Origin: Engraulis encrasicolus
Lineage: Eukaryota; Chordata; Actinopteri; Clupeiformes; Engraulidae
Reading direction: 5' to 3'
Length of the DNA: 64,000 nucleotides
NCBI RefSeq assembly: GCF_034702125.1
Contig: NC_085876.1
Coordinates: 29,798,079-29,862,078 of the forward strand
Notes under the pieces: model-generated
The model's database searches: none
The model's input: the letters and a program-made list of their open reading frames with translations, nothing else
What the model was told of the DNA's origin: nothing
In this document: positions 47,189 to 59,428 of the stretch, piece after piece
Layout of the letters: every line of letters starts with the position of its first letter
Numbering within the stretch: the first letter of the stretch is position 1
Position numbers and translations under genes: made by a program

Positions 47189-48159
47189 GATCAGCCTGCT
47201 AGGAAATGTGTGTAACTATTATTTGAGGTAGTATGAAATACAAATACACTACATATATATACACAATATTATTATTATTAACAATTTATATGTTAATAAA
47301 CATGACATTTTGTCATAATGACTCTAATAGTGTGTATACTGCTTAAATTATATGTGAAAATTGTATTTGTTGCTTATTATTCAGATTTAAAATGGAAGTT
47401 ACTGTCTTCTGCCTTAGTATGACTAATTGTCATTCCGGGGGCAATGCTAAGGCAGAACACAGTAACTTCCAAAAAAGGGTCAAAGGTTAACTATTTGTAA
47501 AATTATTTTTTATGAATAGATGTAGGCAGGCATACACTACAAACTGTGAAAATTACAGCTTTGTAGCTATAACCAGATTGTGGTGACATTCATTTATTTT
47601 AAGATAACTTTAACATCATTTTTCTCAGTTTCACACTCTGGTGAGTTACTGTCTTTTGCCTTAGTAGGGCAGAGAACACAAAACCTGACCAGCTATCGCT
47701 AAGTGATGGCAGAATTTGGTATGGCTAGTATAAAATCCGTTTAAACAAAAAACACAAAAATACTGAAATAGATCACACCATGGTATTTTTGTTGTTGTTT
47801 TTTGCAGTAAATAACCCCCACTAGACGACCTTTTCAATGTAAGAGCTTTATCAAAACGTTGTGTCATGTCTCCCTCTGGTGGAGATACAGTAGGCCTGCC
47901 TGCATGGCGCGAGTGAAATCCAGGGAGGGAAAGTGGAAAACAGCGATCCTAGCGGTTACGTTCCAAACACCAGGGCGACCCTATTGAAACTCCCATAGAC
48001 GAGTTTTTAAAAAAATCCCACAAAGATATGACTAGGAACTATAACACCAGACACATTTTTCAGCGTACACAATAGGATGAACTACTACCTGTGAAAATCT
48101 TAAGTCATTTTTTGCCCTTTTAAGAAAAATAGAAATTGTGCCAATCTGGTCGGAAACGG

Positions 48160-48178
48160 ACTACAGCTCCCAGCATGC
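48160..48178 (+). promoter_or_regulatory. ZNF143/THAP11-type promoter motif
   Basis: ACTACAGCTCCCAGCATGC closely matches the known ACTACAnnTCCCAGmATGC promoter element. A donor-like cct/gtgagt 90 bp downstream (48267/48268) and CpGs nearby suggest a transcription start on the plus strand. No following exon was recognised. Confidence 0.45.
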
Positions 48179-48877
48179 TGTGCTTCGCGCCTCGTTGACA
48201 ACACAGAGAAACAAATGAACGCGAATGAACGCAAGTTCTTCGCATATCTTCACATTCTTGTAATCCTGTGAGTTACACATTGTCTTCTTATTAAACATAT
48301 ATACACGCGATCATTTTGGTTTGGTTTTAACTTCTCTATTAGATATGATGGCTTCTGTGGTGACGAGTAACCACCTCTCTGGCTCATGTTTGGCTATGCT
48401 AATTTGGCTATGCTAATTACATGGAGTAAACACGTCACACCTGCCAGTCAGTGTAGTTCTGTATTAGCTTTTTAAAGAATATTAAAATCAGTTCAGATCA
48501 GTGAAAAACCGAACATTTTACCACCTGATTCGATAAAATGGGCCAACATGCCTATAATATGACTGCCACTACTTCTACTTCGTCGTCAGGGCCGAGATGT
48601 AATTTTTCAGAGAAAAAACCCATTCATTTGTTGCAGGGGCTTGGAACGTTGCCAGCAGGGGGCGATGAGATTACTTTCCCTCCCAATAGGCCTACCCCAT
48701 GCATCACATGTTGTGACCTTAGTAACTAATGCTTAGTTCTGTCAGCTGAGCTCCATACGAGATAATAATTCAGAATTATTCATTTTTTCGTTCAGTAATT
48801 TATGAATAAAAGTTATGGAGAGCCCCCTGGGAACAATGGGAAAAGTTGGCCTAAGTAGGCCAGGCCTAGGCCTAAGG

Positions 48878-49212
48878 CAGGGATGTCAAACTCAGGCCCA
48901 GGGCCATTTCGCCAGCAGAGTCATTTTATTTGCCCCGCGGGATCATTTCAAATGTGTATTATGGCTGGTCCACATACACTGTCAATATACAGTAACCTGT
49001 CTTGGACATTTGGTGTGTCAAAGGAATATGAGTGGGCCTAGGCCAATGAAACAGCTCAAACTCACATTTGAAATACCATGTAGGTCTGAAATTTAACTGT
49101 GATTAAGTGCAACACGTGCACAATTTTTTTCCAAATTAATACTGAGTTTGACCCATGACTTCGTTCCAGAGTTTGATTTTGGCCCTCAGTCAATTTGAAT
49201 TTGACACCACTG
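48878..49212. mobile_element. hAT-type MITE
   Basis: Ends CAGGGATGTCAAACTCAGG and TTTGAATTTGACACCACTG. The flanking octamers gcctaagg / acctaaga agree at six positions. Confidence 0.75.
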
Positions 49213-49502
49213 ACCTAAGACTGGTGATAACACTTGCCCCATGAACAGAGCAGGCAAGATGGCTGTGGAGGTGGTGTGTGGCAAGGAAAGGTGCAACATG
49301 CGGTTAGGAATGTACCTTTTAGGAACTGAGTAGATTTAGTAAGGCGCCTTATTTGAACGTGGCCAATCAGAAGTGAGGGAAGTTGATCAGCTGATGTAGA
49401 GAAGCGCTGAGGCAGATCAGCTGATGTGCCTGTGGTCAACCATGGGGGTGAAGACACCTCTGGACTGCACCATGGCTGGTCAGAACTAACACTGACTCCT
49501 TA

Positions 49503-49982
49503 TTAAGTAAGGGTTAACGTTCGACGAGATGTCGCTACCGTGGAATAGCAGCACGACAGAGAGAATCTTCCGCGTCGGGGTCTTTTTCTCTCTGAAGTGC
49601 TGCTATTCCACAAAGCGACCGACTCGCCGAAAGTTAACCCGCTTATTATATGGATATACTTAAATGACTCACACATGGCGGGGACATTTCTTTAGGCCTA
49701 TTTAATGTTAAGATTGTTGCTGCGCAAAACAAAACAGTGCCGTTGTGGAACACCGCTAGGCAACAGCTAGTTAGCCAGGACAACAGGTGTTGTCTATCAC
49801 AGCAGCTGATTAGAGTCTTGTTGAAAAGTCGCTTTAGCAGTGAAAAGTCTTGTTGCCATTGACAGCGGTCTGTTATAGACCAACCCGTCCGTTATCGAAA
49901 AATAACAGACGTGCGAACGTTGGGGAGCCCCGTTGAAATGAATGGAGCATTCGACCGATGACGTCACAACCATATAATAAGT
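49503..49982. mobile_element. Roughly 490-bp repeat with internal hairpin, copy 2
   Basis: Reverse complement of 13401–13900, including the gttaacgttcg hairpin near 49510–49640. Confidence 0.8.
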
Positions 49983-50261
49983 GAAAAATAATTATTGTCT
50001 GATATGTCTTAATGTTTTACTTCACTGTACCCACATGTTGGAGCTATGACAAGTTTCATAGTTGGTGAAAAATAGGCCTACATTTTCCTTCAAGGACAAT
50101 AAAGGATTAAATGAATACCTGCAAATGCTTCAAAGTTTTACCATGAGTTAACTAATGTACGCCTATTAATCCTTTCCCCATTCCCATCCCACAAAAAACA
50201 GCATCCATCAATTACATTGACAACGCACAAAAACAATAGGGCACATATTTTTTTAAACAGG

Positions 50262-50267
50262 TTTATT
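50262..50267 (-). terminator. Poly(A) signal of the VWD–C8–TIL gene
   Basis: AATAAA on the minus strand about 80 bp after the TAA stop at 50349. Confidence 0.6.
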
Positions 50268-50348
50268 TTCAATACATCAAGCATAATGAATATCATTAAA
50301 TCATTCATGTATCCACACCCATTAACAAATATCTCAAAACCATTCTTT

Positions 50349-53300
50349 TTAGACCACCATCATGTTATTGAGGCACAGTTTAGTTTTGCTGACACACTGG
50401 TTTCCGCTGCGTATGTAGCCGTCCTCGCAGACGCAGGTCTGAACACAGGGCAGGTGACATGTGCTGTTGGTGAGACAGGTGGGGGTGCAGGCGCTGCCAC
50501 ACTCCTCAAAGTGGCTGTGCGACGGGCATGCAGGATCAGCTGCAAGAGGCAGTGGCATGGTGTAATGGTTAGGAAGTTGGACTGTAGATCACAGGGTTAC
50601 AGGTTCAAATCCCCACCCTTACCAATCCCTTCCTCCCTCCCTCCATGGCTGAAGTGTCCTTGAGCATTGCTCCAGGGACTGAAACCAATATCCTGTAATA
50701 TCTGTCGCTTTGGATAAAAGCATCAGCTAGACCCTACCATGGCCTAACGTCTACTATGTGGCCGACCTGGGTTCGATTCCCGGCCTGGGTCCTTTGCCAG
50801 CGCTTCCCCGTCTCTCTCCCCACTCGCTTCCTGTCAGTCCTTCACTATACTGTCATAAATAAAGTCAAAATGACCCAAAAAATATCTCATATATATTTAA
50901 AAAAGTAACACAACACCACAGCTGGCACTCAGCAGAAGTAGGAACAGGCATTGCAGCCCTTGCATCAAGCAGCCGTGTCATCATTGTACAATGTGGTCTT
51001 GGCAGACTTACTAAAATTATCTCCCCATATGCAGCCAGTGGAGTCAAGAGATACTGAGGACTATATTCAAAGTGGATACCAAATCGAAGATGAATACTTA
51101 TTTGCTGCCGGTTGTAATAAACTGTAATGTATATTGCACATGGGCAATTTGGATTCAGAAGCTGTAATTCGATGCCATATATTCCAAATGACCTGGTTTT
51201 ACCTGTCCAATAATTAGTAAAACCAAGGCCAGGTAAAATCAAGTAATTTGGAATATGTGGCACTGGATTGTTGATGGTTAACACTAGACGATCTCACAAG
51301 TGTGTCTTTCAGATCGGAACAATTGTGCAAAGCAGCATGGGATTTCACAGGCTATATCACTGCTGGGGCTCATTCATACATGTATATTACCACCCCAACC
51401 TTATATAGTCCCCAACCTCATGTACCATACATTACCTCCCCAACAGACCCTGTAGCATGACAACCATAACAACCTTGCTGTGGGTTAAAGCCTGTGCACA
51501 TCCAAACATCTGACCTGGGAACAGGACAACAAAATAACCAGATGAAAAAGGAAAAAAGTCTGCTTCAACAACGATTCTTTTGCTCCCATTTTTTTATTCT
51601 GTGGTGTTTCGGGTTGTCAAAAAAAAACAAACAAAAAAAACAAATGAGAGCAGAAAAATCCTGGTTGAAGTGGACTTTTATTCTTTTTATCTAGCAATAC
51701 CAATCTAGCCTGAGCTTCCCTTCCCACTACTCACCACAGCGAGCCAGGTGTCTCCAGTTGTGAACTTTGACCCCCGCCCTCTGGCAGGCGTCGGTGTAGA
51801 CCTCCAGTATGCGGCACAGGTAGTCCTTCAGCCCCCCGCCGCGGCAGTGGTCGAACTTGCACATGCTGAAGAAGATGCTGGGGTCGATGACGGCGTGGCA
51901 GTCGCGGAACTGGAAGTCTAGGATGGGTGTCAGCGCGCCGCAAAACATGTCCGCCGCAAAACGCTTACGCCAGTTGCACTCAGCGCACTCTCCCGTGCAC
52001 TCGTCCTTGCAGTTCTCATCTTCACCTGTCACATAAACAATCAGTCGATCAAAATGTATTTAGCACTGTGATTCTCAAGCTTTTTTAAACAAACATCCCC
52101 TTGAGCTCATCATATGACCCCCGACGACCCCTTGAGCTCATCATAAATCTACTGACGCCAATTTTTTTAAATTGAAAAATAAACTAAACTAATGTCCCAC
52201 AATTATAATTGACCACCCCCACCCACCATCCACATTCCACCCTCAGCTGTATCCTTCTCAACACCCCCCCTTCTACCCGCAGGGTTCCCTAACATCACCT
52301 GGGGGACAGTATAGCCCTTGTTGAGAAACACTAATATAGCACAATAACTATCTATCTATCGTGAGAAGATATGTTCACCTGCAAGCCCGGGTACCCTCCA
52401 GCTCTGTCCCATCTCTATGACGCTGGTTGCCTTGGTGCCGTTGCTAAGTGCAAGGTCGTCGTCCTCATTGCCGTTGAAGTTTCCGCAGAGTCCGCAGACG
52501 CGGCCCATGAAGCTGCTGGGCATGGTCACGGAAACATACTCCTGCCAGTCGTACTGCACCGTCATGCCGAAGTCTGTCCACAGCACTGCCGAGAGCCCGC
52601 TCTGGACCAGACGCACTGTGCCCAGCGTGTTGGACATGGAGAAGGGCAAGAGGAACGTCTGACCATCGACCTGGAAGGAGGAAAACTCAGCTGAGTATGG
52701 TAGGCCTATGCAAGGGCGCTGGAACGAGTTTTAGGGAGCCCAAAAGTGGGGATGCAAATGCACCACTCCATCCCCCTTTATGGCACCTATGGGCTATGTG
52801 AACATTATAGGATATAGGGTGATTTTTGGTGAAGAAGAAGAAGAAGAAGAAGAAGAAGAAGAAGAAGAAGAAGAAGAAGAAGAAGAAGAAGAAGAAGAAA
52901 AGGAAGAAGAACGCCTGTGGTGCTATACTGACCCTGATGGTGCCAAGTTCTGAGCGCACCATCTGTATCTTCATGCCGTAGATGGAGACGGTGACCTCGC
53001 TGACGGCTGTGAGGTGAGTATCAGGCAGCAGCTTGTTGGTGATGTCCACCTGGAAGTACAGTACATGGTAAATAAACTGCATTTATATAACGCTTTTCCA
53101 CTCCGCCGAGCACTCAAAGTGATTTATACGTATTCTTCACACTCATCCATTCACACTCACATTCACACATCGGTGGCAGTGGCTTCCACGGCAGGTACCA
53201 CCCTGACACCACTAGCAATATGAGGTTAAGTATCTTAATCAAGGACACATCGATGGGGGTCAGGCGGAGCCGGGCTTGAACAGGCTCCTCTACCAAATGA

Positions 53301-55798
53301 GCCACCATTTTCCTCAATGAGATTGATGGCTCTGGATCATAGTAGCTCATTCCTTCCAAAGAACCATTCAAAAACCTGACTCATTTGAACATCAGTCGAT
53401 TAATTGGCACTTTATGTCTGTATGTGGGGGGGGGGGGGGTCAGCAGCTATGCATGTCCCTCAGGACGAATAAAAAGAATCTTGAATCTCTCATTCATATT
53501 TGTTGACATTCCTAACGTCCTTACCTGGAAGGGTGGGTGGTGGTAGTCCACCTCACAGTTCCTGCTGATGGTGTAGCTACAGTTGCCCATGAAGTTGTAA
53601 TAGTAGCCATCAAAGGTACGGAAATGGGGGTCGCCCATGGCCCAGCACACACCTGTCTCTGTGGGGAACACAACAGGCCCTGTGGAGCTGAAGCCTGAGG
53701 AGGGGATATTGAGATTAGACTCGCATTCAAACTTTATTCATATACATAGCAGAAGGCCCTGCGGAGCTGAAGCCTGAAGAGGGGATATTGAGATTAGACT
53801 CGCATTCAAACTTTATTCATATACATAGCAGCAGTGCGGGTCCCCTATGGCCTAATAGACATCTGTACTTGGGGAACACAGCAGTACCAGCAGAGCTGAA
53901 GCCTGAGGAGGGGATATTGAGATTAGACTCGCATTCAAACTTTATTCATATACATAGCAGAAGGCCCTGTGGAGCTGAAGCCTGAAGAGGGGGCATCTAG
54001 ATTAGTCAGTCATCAATTCAAAATATATTCAATTCATAGAGACAGGCCCTGCGCCACTCAGGTCTAAAGAGGGAGGACATCATGATTAGACTTAAAGGGG
54101 ATGTAGACTCATCCATGTTCCATGTCCGTCACAGTGGGAAATGGGAAACACAGGTGAACAGGGGTGCCGACAGGGAAGGACAAAGGGGACAATTGTCCCA
54201 GGACCAGGGAGAGAGGGGCCCCAGAATTGGGTCCGTATTACATTGTATGTATTGGGTTGGGGGCCCTTTCTCACGACTTTGTCCTGGGCCCAGCCAAAGC
54301 TGTCAGCGGCCCTGCAGGTGAACATGCATCAACAGCTGATCCCTAAAGCATGGACACCAGGATTAGACTGCCATTTAAGCTGTATTGACATGCATGACGT
54401 CATAATGGCACAACTGAGGCCTAAAGCATGGAGAGCATCTCAATTAGACTTCCATTCAAACTCTATACATAGCGGTAAATAGAAAAATACTAATACATTA
54501 CATTACATGTCATTACATTCAGCAGGCGGTTTTAACCAAAGTGACATACAAGAGGACATTCAAGCAAGTACAGAGTGTAGGGTCAATACAGAGTACAGCA
54601 GTATACAAGTATTGTAGAACAAATAGAGAGCAATACTATAGAGCTCGAAAGTCCCGCCCCTTAGTTCCGCGTTTCACGGGACCTAAGCTGACCATCTAAC
54701 AACATGGTAGAGAGTAAATATCTTCTGATCTCAGTCATGATATGCGCTGGGCTACAAATATGCTGTTTAAGAGGCTAGATAAAGATTATTCATGCAGAAG
54801 TATCAATGTTTTGTTCCGAGGCCGTCGGCATGAAAAATGTGAAGAAACACAGCTTTCTAAAAAGTTTGGGGGTTCATACGAAAAATTAAGCAAAAATATC
54901 AGAAACAACATATATGGAGCTCGTGGCACAACTCGAAGGGGATCGAAATATCATTTTAATACCGCCATTGGATTACATGCTACGATTTTCGGCTAAAAAC
55001 GCTGTTGAGGTCCCATGAAATCGGGGGAAGTGACATCACTTTCGAGCTCTATAGTGGAGGACCTAATACTGTGGGTGGGGAACCCAACTGGCCCAGGACA
55101 GCTGAGGTCTAGAGCATGGAGGGTGTCATGGTTAAAGGCCTACTCCCACTCCAACTGTATTCAATAAATAGTATACAGTACATGCACAATGCATTTGCAT
55201 TAAAGCAGAGTTTGTAATTCCGGCACCATCCTTCCAGTGTTGCAAGAGATGTGACTGTATTCTAGAAGAGCAAAGACTTGGGCAAAAAGAGATGATGACA
55301 CCTTCCATCCTAGCCATTCCATGTTTCAAACGCTGCCCTCAAGGAAGTGACTACATTCTATACAATGCAGGACACGGAGATTGGGCAAGAGTTTCTTCCC
55401 TCAATCATCCGCTTTTTAAAATCTGAGGACACGTTTTTCTTTTTCTTCTTCTTTTATCATAATTACTTTTCTCCCTTCTTTTCATATTATTTATTAATAA
55501 ACAGCAGATATGTCGCAACCTTCATTTCACTGCCAATTATGCCAGCACAATAAAGTATGTGACAAATAAAAAATCTTGAATATATGCTGCCCATTCACAA
55601 ATGTGACGACCACCACCATTTCTAAGTATTCCTTACAAATTGGAAATTATATTAGTGCATTACTACGATATTAGTTTAGTAATTTTATTACAACCAGAGT
55701 ATACCTTATTGACATGTAGTGTGGAGGAAATGTATACTGTAAAATGGAGGATTACCCCATAGCAGCAGTGTGGCAGTGGTGTAGAGAAGGGCCTTCAT
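50349..55798 (-). CDS. Small secreted VWD–C8–TIL protein (IgGFc-binding-protein/zonadhesin-like)
   Basis: Six coding exons in minus order: 55756–55798, 53525–53694, 52933–53049, 52379–52670, 51735–52025, 50349–50539. GT–AG borders and phases join to 367 codons. The start MKALLYTTATLLLWG gives a signal peptide, so the product is secreted. A von Willebrand factor D domain follows (about residues 31–205; MGDPHFRTFDGYYYNF and the CGLCGNFNGNEDDD Ca/Cys motif at about 169–182), then a C8 domain (about 210–300; CGALTPILDFQFRDCHAVID) and a TIL trypsin-inhibitor-like domain (about 305–360; CGSACTPTCLTNSTCHLPC). Related FCGBP, zonadhesin and mucins carry many such units; here there is one. A 5' UTR exon at about 56126–56190 has a good donor. 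AATAAA lies about 80 bp after the stop. Partner and role are unknown. Confidence 0.87.
50550..50885 (+). mobile_element. Two adjacent tRNA-derived SINEs in the VWD gene last intron
   Basis: 50550–50735 has ggttacaggttcaaatcccc and the agtgtccttgagcattgctc tail; 50732–50885 has ggttcgattcccggcctggg and the aataaagtcaaaatgacc tail, as at 2528. Confidence 0.75.
52065..52340. mobile_element. hAT-like MITE (tgagaaacact ends), copy 1
   Basis: ctgtgattctcaagc to gttgagaaacacta; internal ccccttgagctcatcat. Same family as 57012–57240. Confidence 0.6.
52831..52900. repeat. (GAA)n in VWD gene intron 3
   Basis: About 23 GAA units. Confidence 0.95.
53080..53310. mobile_element. Common teleost interspersed repeat
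   Basis: tttatataacgcttttccac … gtatcttaatcaaggacaca … ggcttgaacaggctcct is a familiar fish retroposon layout. A related fragment lies at 56640–56765. Confidence 0.5.
53674..54060 (-). repeat. Acceptor-junction repeat before VWD gene exon 2
   Basis: The exon 2 start and acceptor (ctgtggagctgaagcctgag on +) plus about 55 bp of intron (ggggatattgagattagact … catatacatagcag) recur at about 53757, 53891 and 53965, decaying after 54000. Confidence 0.9.
54159..54314. mobile_element. hAT-type MITE with perfect 8-bp target duplication
   Basis: CAGGGGTGCCGACAG and CTGTCAGCGGCCCTG ends; CAGGTGAA at 54151–54158 and 54315–54322. Confidence 0.85.
54635..55055 (+). mobile_element. 420-bp inverted-repeat element with short ORF, copy 1
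   Basis: ACTATAGAGCTCGAAAGT ends mirrored by ACTTTCGAGCTCTATAGT. An 84-codon frame (54742–54996) is conserved in copy 2. Confidence 0.85.
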
Positions 55799-56125
55799 TT
55801 CCACGGGATCAGTCTGAGAAGAAAAACAAGGAACTTCAAGTTACAAAGTTGTGAACATTTGACACACACACATATGAAATCTGTACATAATAGCCAAGTA
55901 AACACCTTGCGTCTCTTTTTAAAACAAAGAGTTAACAATTTCATTTGCCTCAGTCTTTGAAGAAAAAAAAAGACATTTTATGATAAAATGCAGTGAACGA
56001 TATGCAACGCATGCATATTCAATTAATAATAATAAAAAGCCAGCAAAGCACCTTTCAAGCAAATAATAAACATAAATAATAAAATGATAATAAATAATTC
56101 CCAATAATCTATGAAAGTCTTTACC

Positions 56126-56190
56126 TGAGCTGGGTCGGTGTTGAGGGTGAGAACTCGGTGAGGACTCCTTAAATTCTCTCGGGCATCCTG
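56126..56190 (-). other. Probable 5' UTR exon of the VWD–C8–TIL gene
   Basis: The minus-strand sequence ends CAGCTCAG followed by GTAAAG, a strong donor. It contains only a five-codon upstream ORF (ATGCCC…TAA). The acceptor cttctcag at 55819–55812 precedes the coding ATG at 55798. Confidence 0.5.
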
Positions 56191-57011
56191 TCTTTAGCCA
56201 ATCAACAAAACGATTACAAGGTTATGTAAGCCCTTCAATGAAATAGGAATCGTTTATTCATCTACGATTACATTGTTAACCAGTGTTGTTAACACCCTGA
56301 TGTAAAATGATATGAAACTGTGAGAAACAATTAACAATAGCATTTCTACCAGTCATACTGTTATCAGGGAATGGAACGAGTGCCTGGCACAGTAGGCTAC
56401 TTGTATGCTTTTGTGGCAACTTGGCAACGTTGGAATACTTCGTGCCAAGTGACTCCAAGTCATAGTTGAGGAGAAGAAGTTTGCTAAAGCTGTTGTGAGA
56501 GTTATGTTATAGGTGTCACCCCAATCACATGGTCAGGTGTGCCATTGGGATTTGATTGGCATGTGGGAGCCTCTGGTCTGGGGGCAGGGTAATTCATCTT
56601 TTTTATTGCTGAAAAGTTCACATGCACACACCATTGGGAGTGGAGCAGGAGCAATTTGAGGCTAAGTATCTTGCTCAAGGACACATCAATGGGGAAGAGA
56701 GGGGCTCGAACCTACAGCCTTCTTGTTACCAAACAGGCTCCTACCACCTGAACCACCACAGCCACTGACAAAAGTATGCTGATTTTGATACATCGCAGTG
56801 CAGCATGGGTATATTTTGTTGATGGCGCTGACAGGCCTTGTCTTATTGAACCCCTAGACATAATGGACATAATGTTTGATCCATATCACTAGTTGTCAAA
56901 ATTGTTTAAGTCGGGTCCCACAGAGCCTACAATAGTGTTGGGTGCAGATGTTACCTACAATTCCAGCTGACCCCAAAAGCCAGGCTCCCAGGCAACCACT
57001 GCGGTCGGTAC

Positions 57012-57240
57012 CCTACTGGTTCTCAGACCTTTTTTAGGTTCCCTTGTCCTCATCATAAGCCCCCCAACGCCCCCTTGACGTCATTGTAAGTCTGCCAACA
57101 CCCGCTTTGGTATTAAAAAATAAAATTTAAAAAAACTATTGCCTCCCATTTCCCCCCTCTCAGTTGTCTCCTTCTGAACTCCCCCTGAAGGCTCCTTAAC
57201 GTCCATGGGGGGCTGTGGAGCCCCTGTTGAGAAACACTAC
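57012..57240. mobile_element. hAT-like MITE (tgagaaacact ends), copy 2
   Basis: ctggttctcagacc … cccttgacgtcattgtaagtc … ctgttgagaaacact, related to 52065–52340. Confidence 0.6.
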
Positions 57241-58634
57241 GCTACCCTAAACACACGTACTGACCGTACGCTCCAGATTCATAGCATCTTCTTGGCAAAT
57301 ATGGCCTGCATTCACAGTTTCCTAGAAACCATTGACACGGTGATGGATGTGTTCTGTTTAACCCCATTCTGTATCCATGGTGATGGATGTGTTCCGTTTA
57401 ACCCCATTCTGTATCCATGTCGGATTAGAATTTAAGAACCTTGGTAACCGGGGTTAAGTGGCCAGTGATAAGGACTAGATTCCTCTCCATCAAAGAGGAA
57501 AGGTGAAGGGTTAGGTGACCGATGTTATCAGTCCCTTAGATAAGCACACACCCTTCGATAAGGCCTAAGAAAATGATTTCAATGGTGACATCTAACAATT
57601 TCTGTTGCAATGTACACCGAGAAATACTTCCCAAATGAGTCAAGCGTTTTGTGCATATAGTGCGTAGGTGGCTACATTTAATGTCTGACTGATAGAGCAC
57701 GAAGCAAATGATTATCGGGTCAATTTTTTTTTTTAATCTAGGAAAGCCTTGCTGTCTGTACAACTATGAGAGCAACAATTCCATTCAGTGTTTAGTGTTA
57801 GTTTGCATTGGGCATGTTTTTACATGTCTTACATTTACAATGAAGCAGACATGTGTGTGTGTGTGTTTTTTTGTTTGTTTTTTTTACATGTATTGCATTT
57901 TAATCATTCACAATGAAGCAGGCATGACAACTGTGCATCAATTTAGGAATACATTATTAATTTCAATAAAATGGAACTATTGCATACACATATGTACAAT
58001 CCTCTTTTATATTATAATGACGAGACAGTACTGCTAGGGAGAAAACTGAACAACGTAGACGTGTGGAATCGCTGTCTGCAACGAAGAGCACCAACACTCA
58101 AGCAGATTTACATTTAGCTTGGGCCCAATCATACTTCCTGTGTCACTGATCACATTTTCTTAAGTCATAACAGTTCACCTTCATTTGGTTGATCAACAAA
58201 GTCAGAAGGTTAAATGCAGAGACTAAAGTGTGTTTTGTCATGTGTTATGTCATTATTAATGCCATCTGAAGTCTGAGTGTGGCCTCTACTTGTAAGTTAA
58301 CCCAGCACACTAGCCAATTAACCCAGCCAGTTTACCCAGCCAGTAAAAACACAGTGTACCAGCAAACTAGTGAACTAGATGAAGGCTTTATTAGTTTATT
58401 TGCAAAATGGTGTATCTCCATTTTATAGAATGTTGGGAAATTGACATTTTTGTGTTGGGCATTCCATTGAAATGCATTGCAAAATGCATTTTATATAGCT
58501 TTTAAAAGTATGTTCTCAAAATATTTGATGATAAGATTTGGTGATATGACCTCTGAAAAGTCATTTCCAATAATAAAATGCAAAAGTCAAAAAATGGAGA
58601 TACTGTACACCGTTTTGCAAATAAACCCTTCAAA

Positions 58635-58995
58635 TGCACTCAGAGAGTGCAGACTTTCGCCAAGGAAGCGGTTTGAGAACATTTGTGTCTTGGGTATTTT
58701 GAAAGGCGCTCAAAATAAAATGTATTATTATTTGACTATGTTACACCCTATTTTATTTTCCAAGTCTGTCTTGTTTTTGTGGAGTTAGAAACTGAAATGT
58801 CAAAATTCAGCCTATCCTGCAATGATGAAGAATCCGTATCACCACCAAAATGTTCCTTTTGTCATTTCCAACAACTCCACAAAATGTAATCAAAATCCAT
58901 AACTTTTTTGAGTTATCCTGCTGACAGACAGACAAATCGACAGGCAAACAAACCATCGTGAACGAAAACATTACTTCCTTGGTGGAGGTAATAAA
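58635..58995. mobile_element. Interspersed repeat ending ccttggtggaggtaata, copy 2
   Basis: Reverse-oriented relative of 44700–45070 (gagtgcagactttcgccaagg at one end). Confidence 0.6.
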
Positions 58996-59296
58996 AACAC
59001 AGTTTACCCTGCACACCCGCCAAAAAAAACAGTTTTGTATTGATATCGCCCTCTAATGGAAGCAGCAGGAACTTTAAGCGCCTACTGTATTTGTGGCATC
59101 AGTTCAAGTTGAGATCCACTGGTAAGTCTTTTTTTTTAAATATAAGTAACTTTCTGTTAAGTGCAGTAATGAATCAATAAAGGTGACATGACTTGACAAC
59201 CCTTCTCAGTGCCAAGAAGCATTTATATGGCAACTTTTCCAGCTAGTCTATATTTCACCGCATTTGTTTTCCAGAGTAAATAGAGTATATCCACAT

Positions 59297-59428
59297 CAGG
59301 GGTGCGTTTCCCGAAAGCGTAGTTGTTAGCCAGTTAGAAACTTCAGTAGTTGTCAATGGGAAATGGCATTGCAAACAACAAAGTAGCTAATGTAGTTATC
59401 AACTATGCCTTCGAGAAATGCACCACAG
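59297..59428. mobile_element. Short MITE
   Basis: gggtgcgtttcccgaaagc and ttcgagaaatgcacc are imperfect inverted ends. Apart from repeats, 56200–60650 shows no gene. Confidence 0.5.

Larger units (their letters stand above)
38887..47672. mobile_element. Outer inverted-repeat motif cluster enclosing the transposon
   Basis: CTGCCCTGCTAAGGCAAAAG at 38887 and its mirror ending at 47672 form about 27–29-bp inverted repeats. Further copies of CTAAGGCAGAAGACAGTAACTT lie at about 39058–39107 (a hairpin pair), 39147–39170, 47393–47418 and 47447–47472, on both strands. The two-gene transposon sits between them. This looks like an older non-autonomous element into which the transposon inserted. No convincing target duplication was found for it. 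Confidence 0.5.

Noticed and set aside
38876..47678. AGAGAACA as target duplication of the outer motif element
   Set aside because: The octamer occurs on both sides but is offset 5 bp from the left terminus, so it does not abut both ends.
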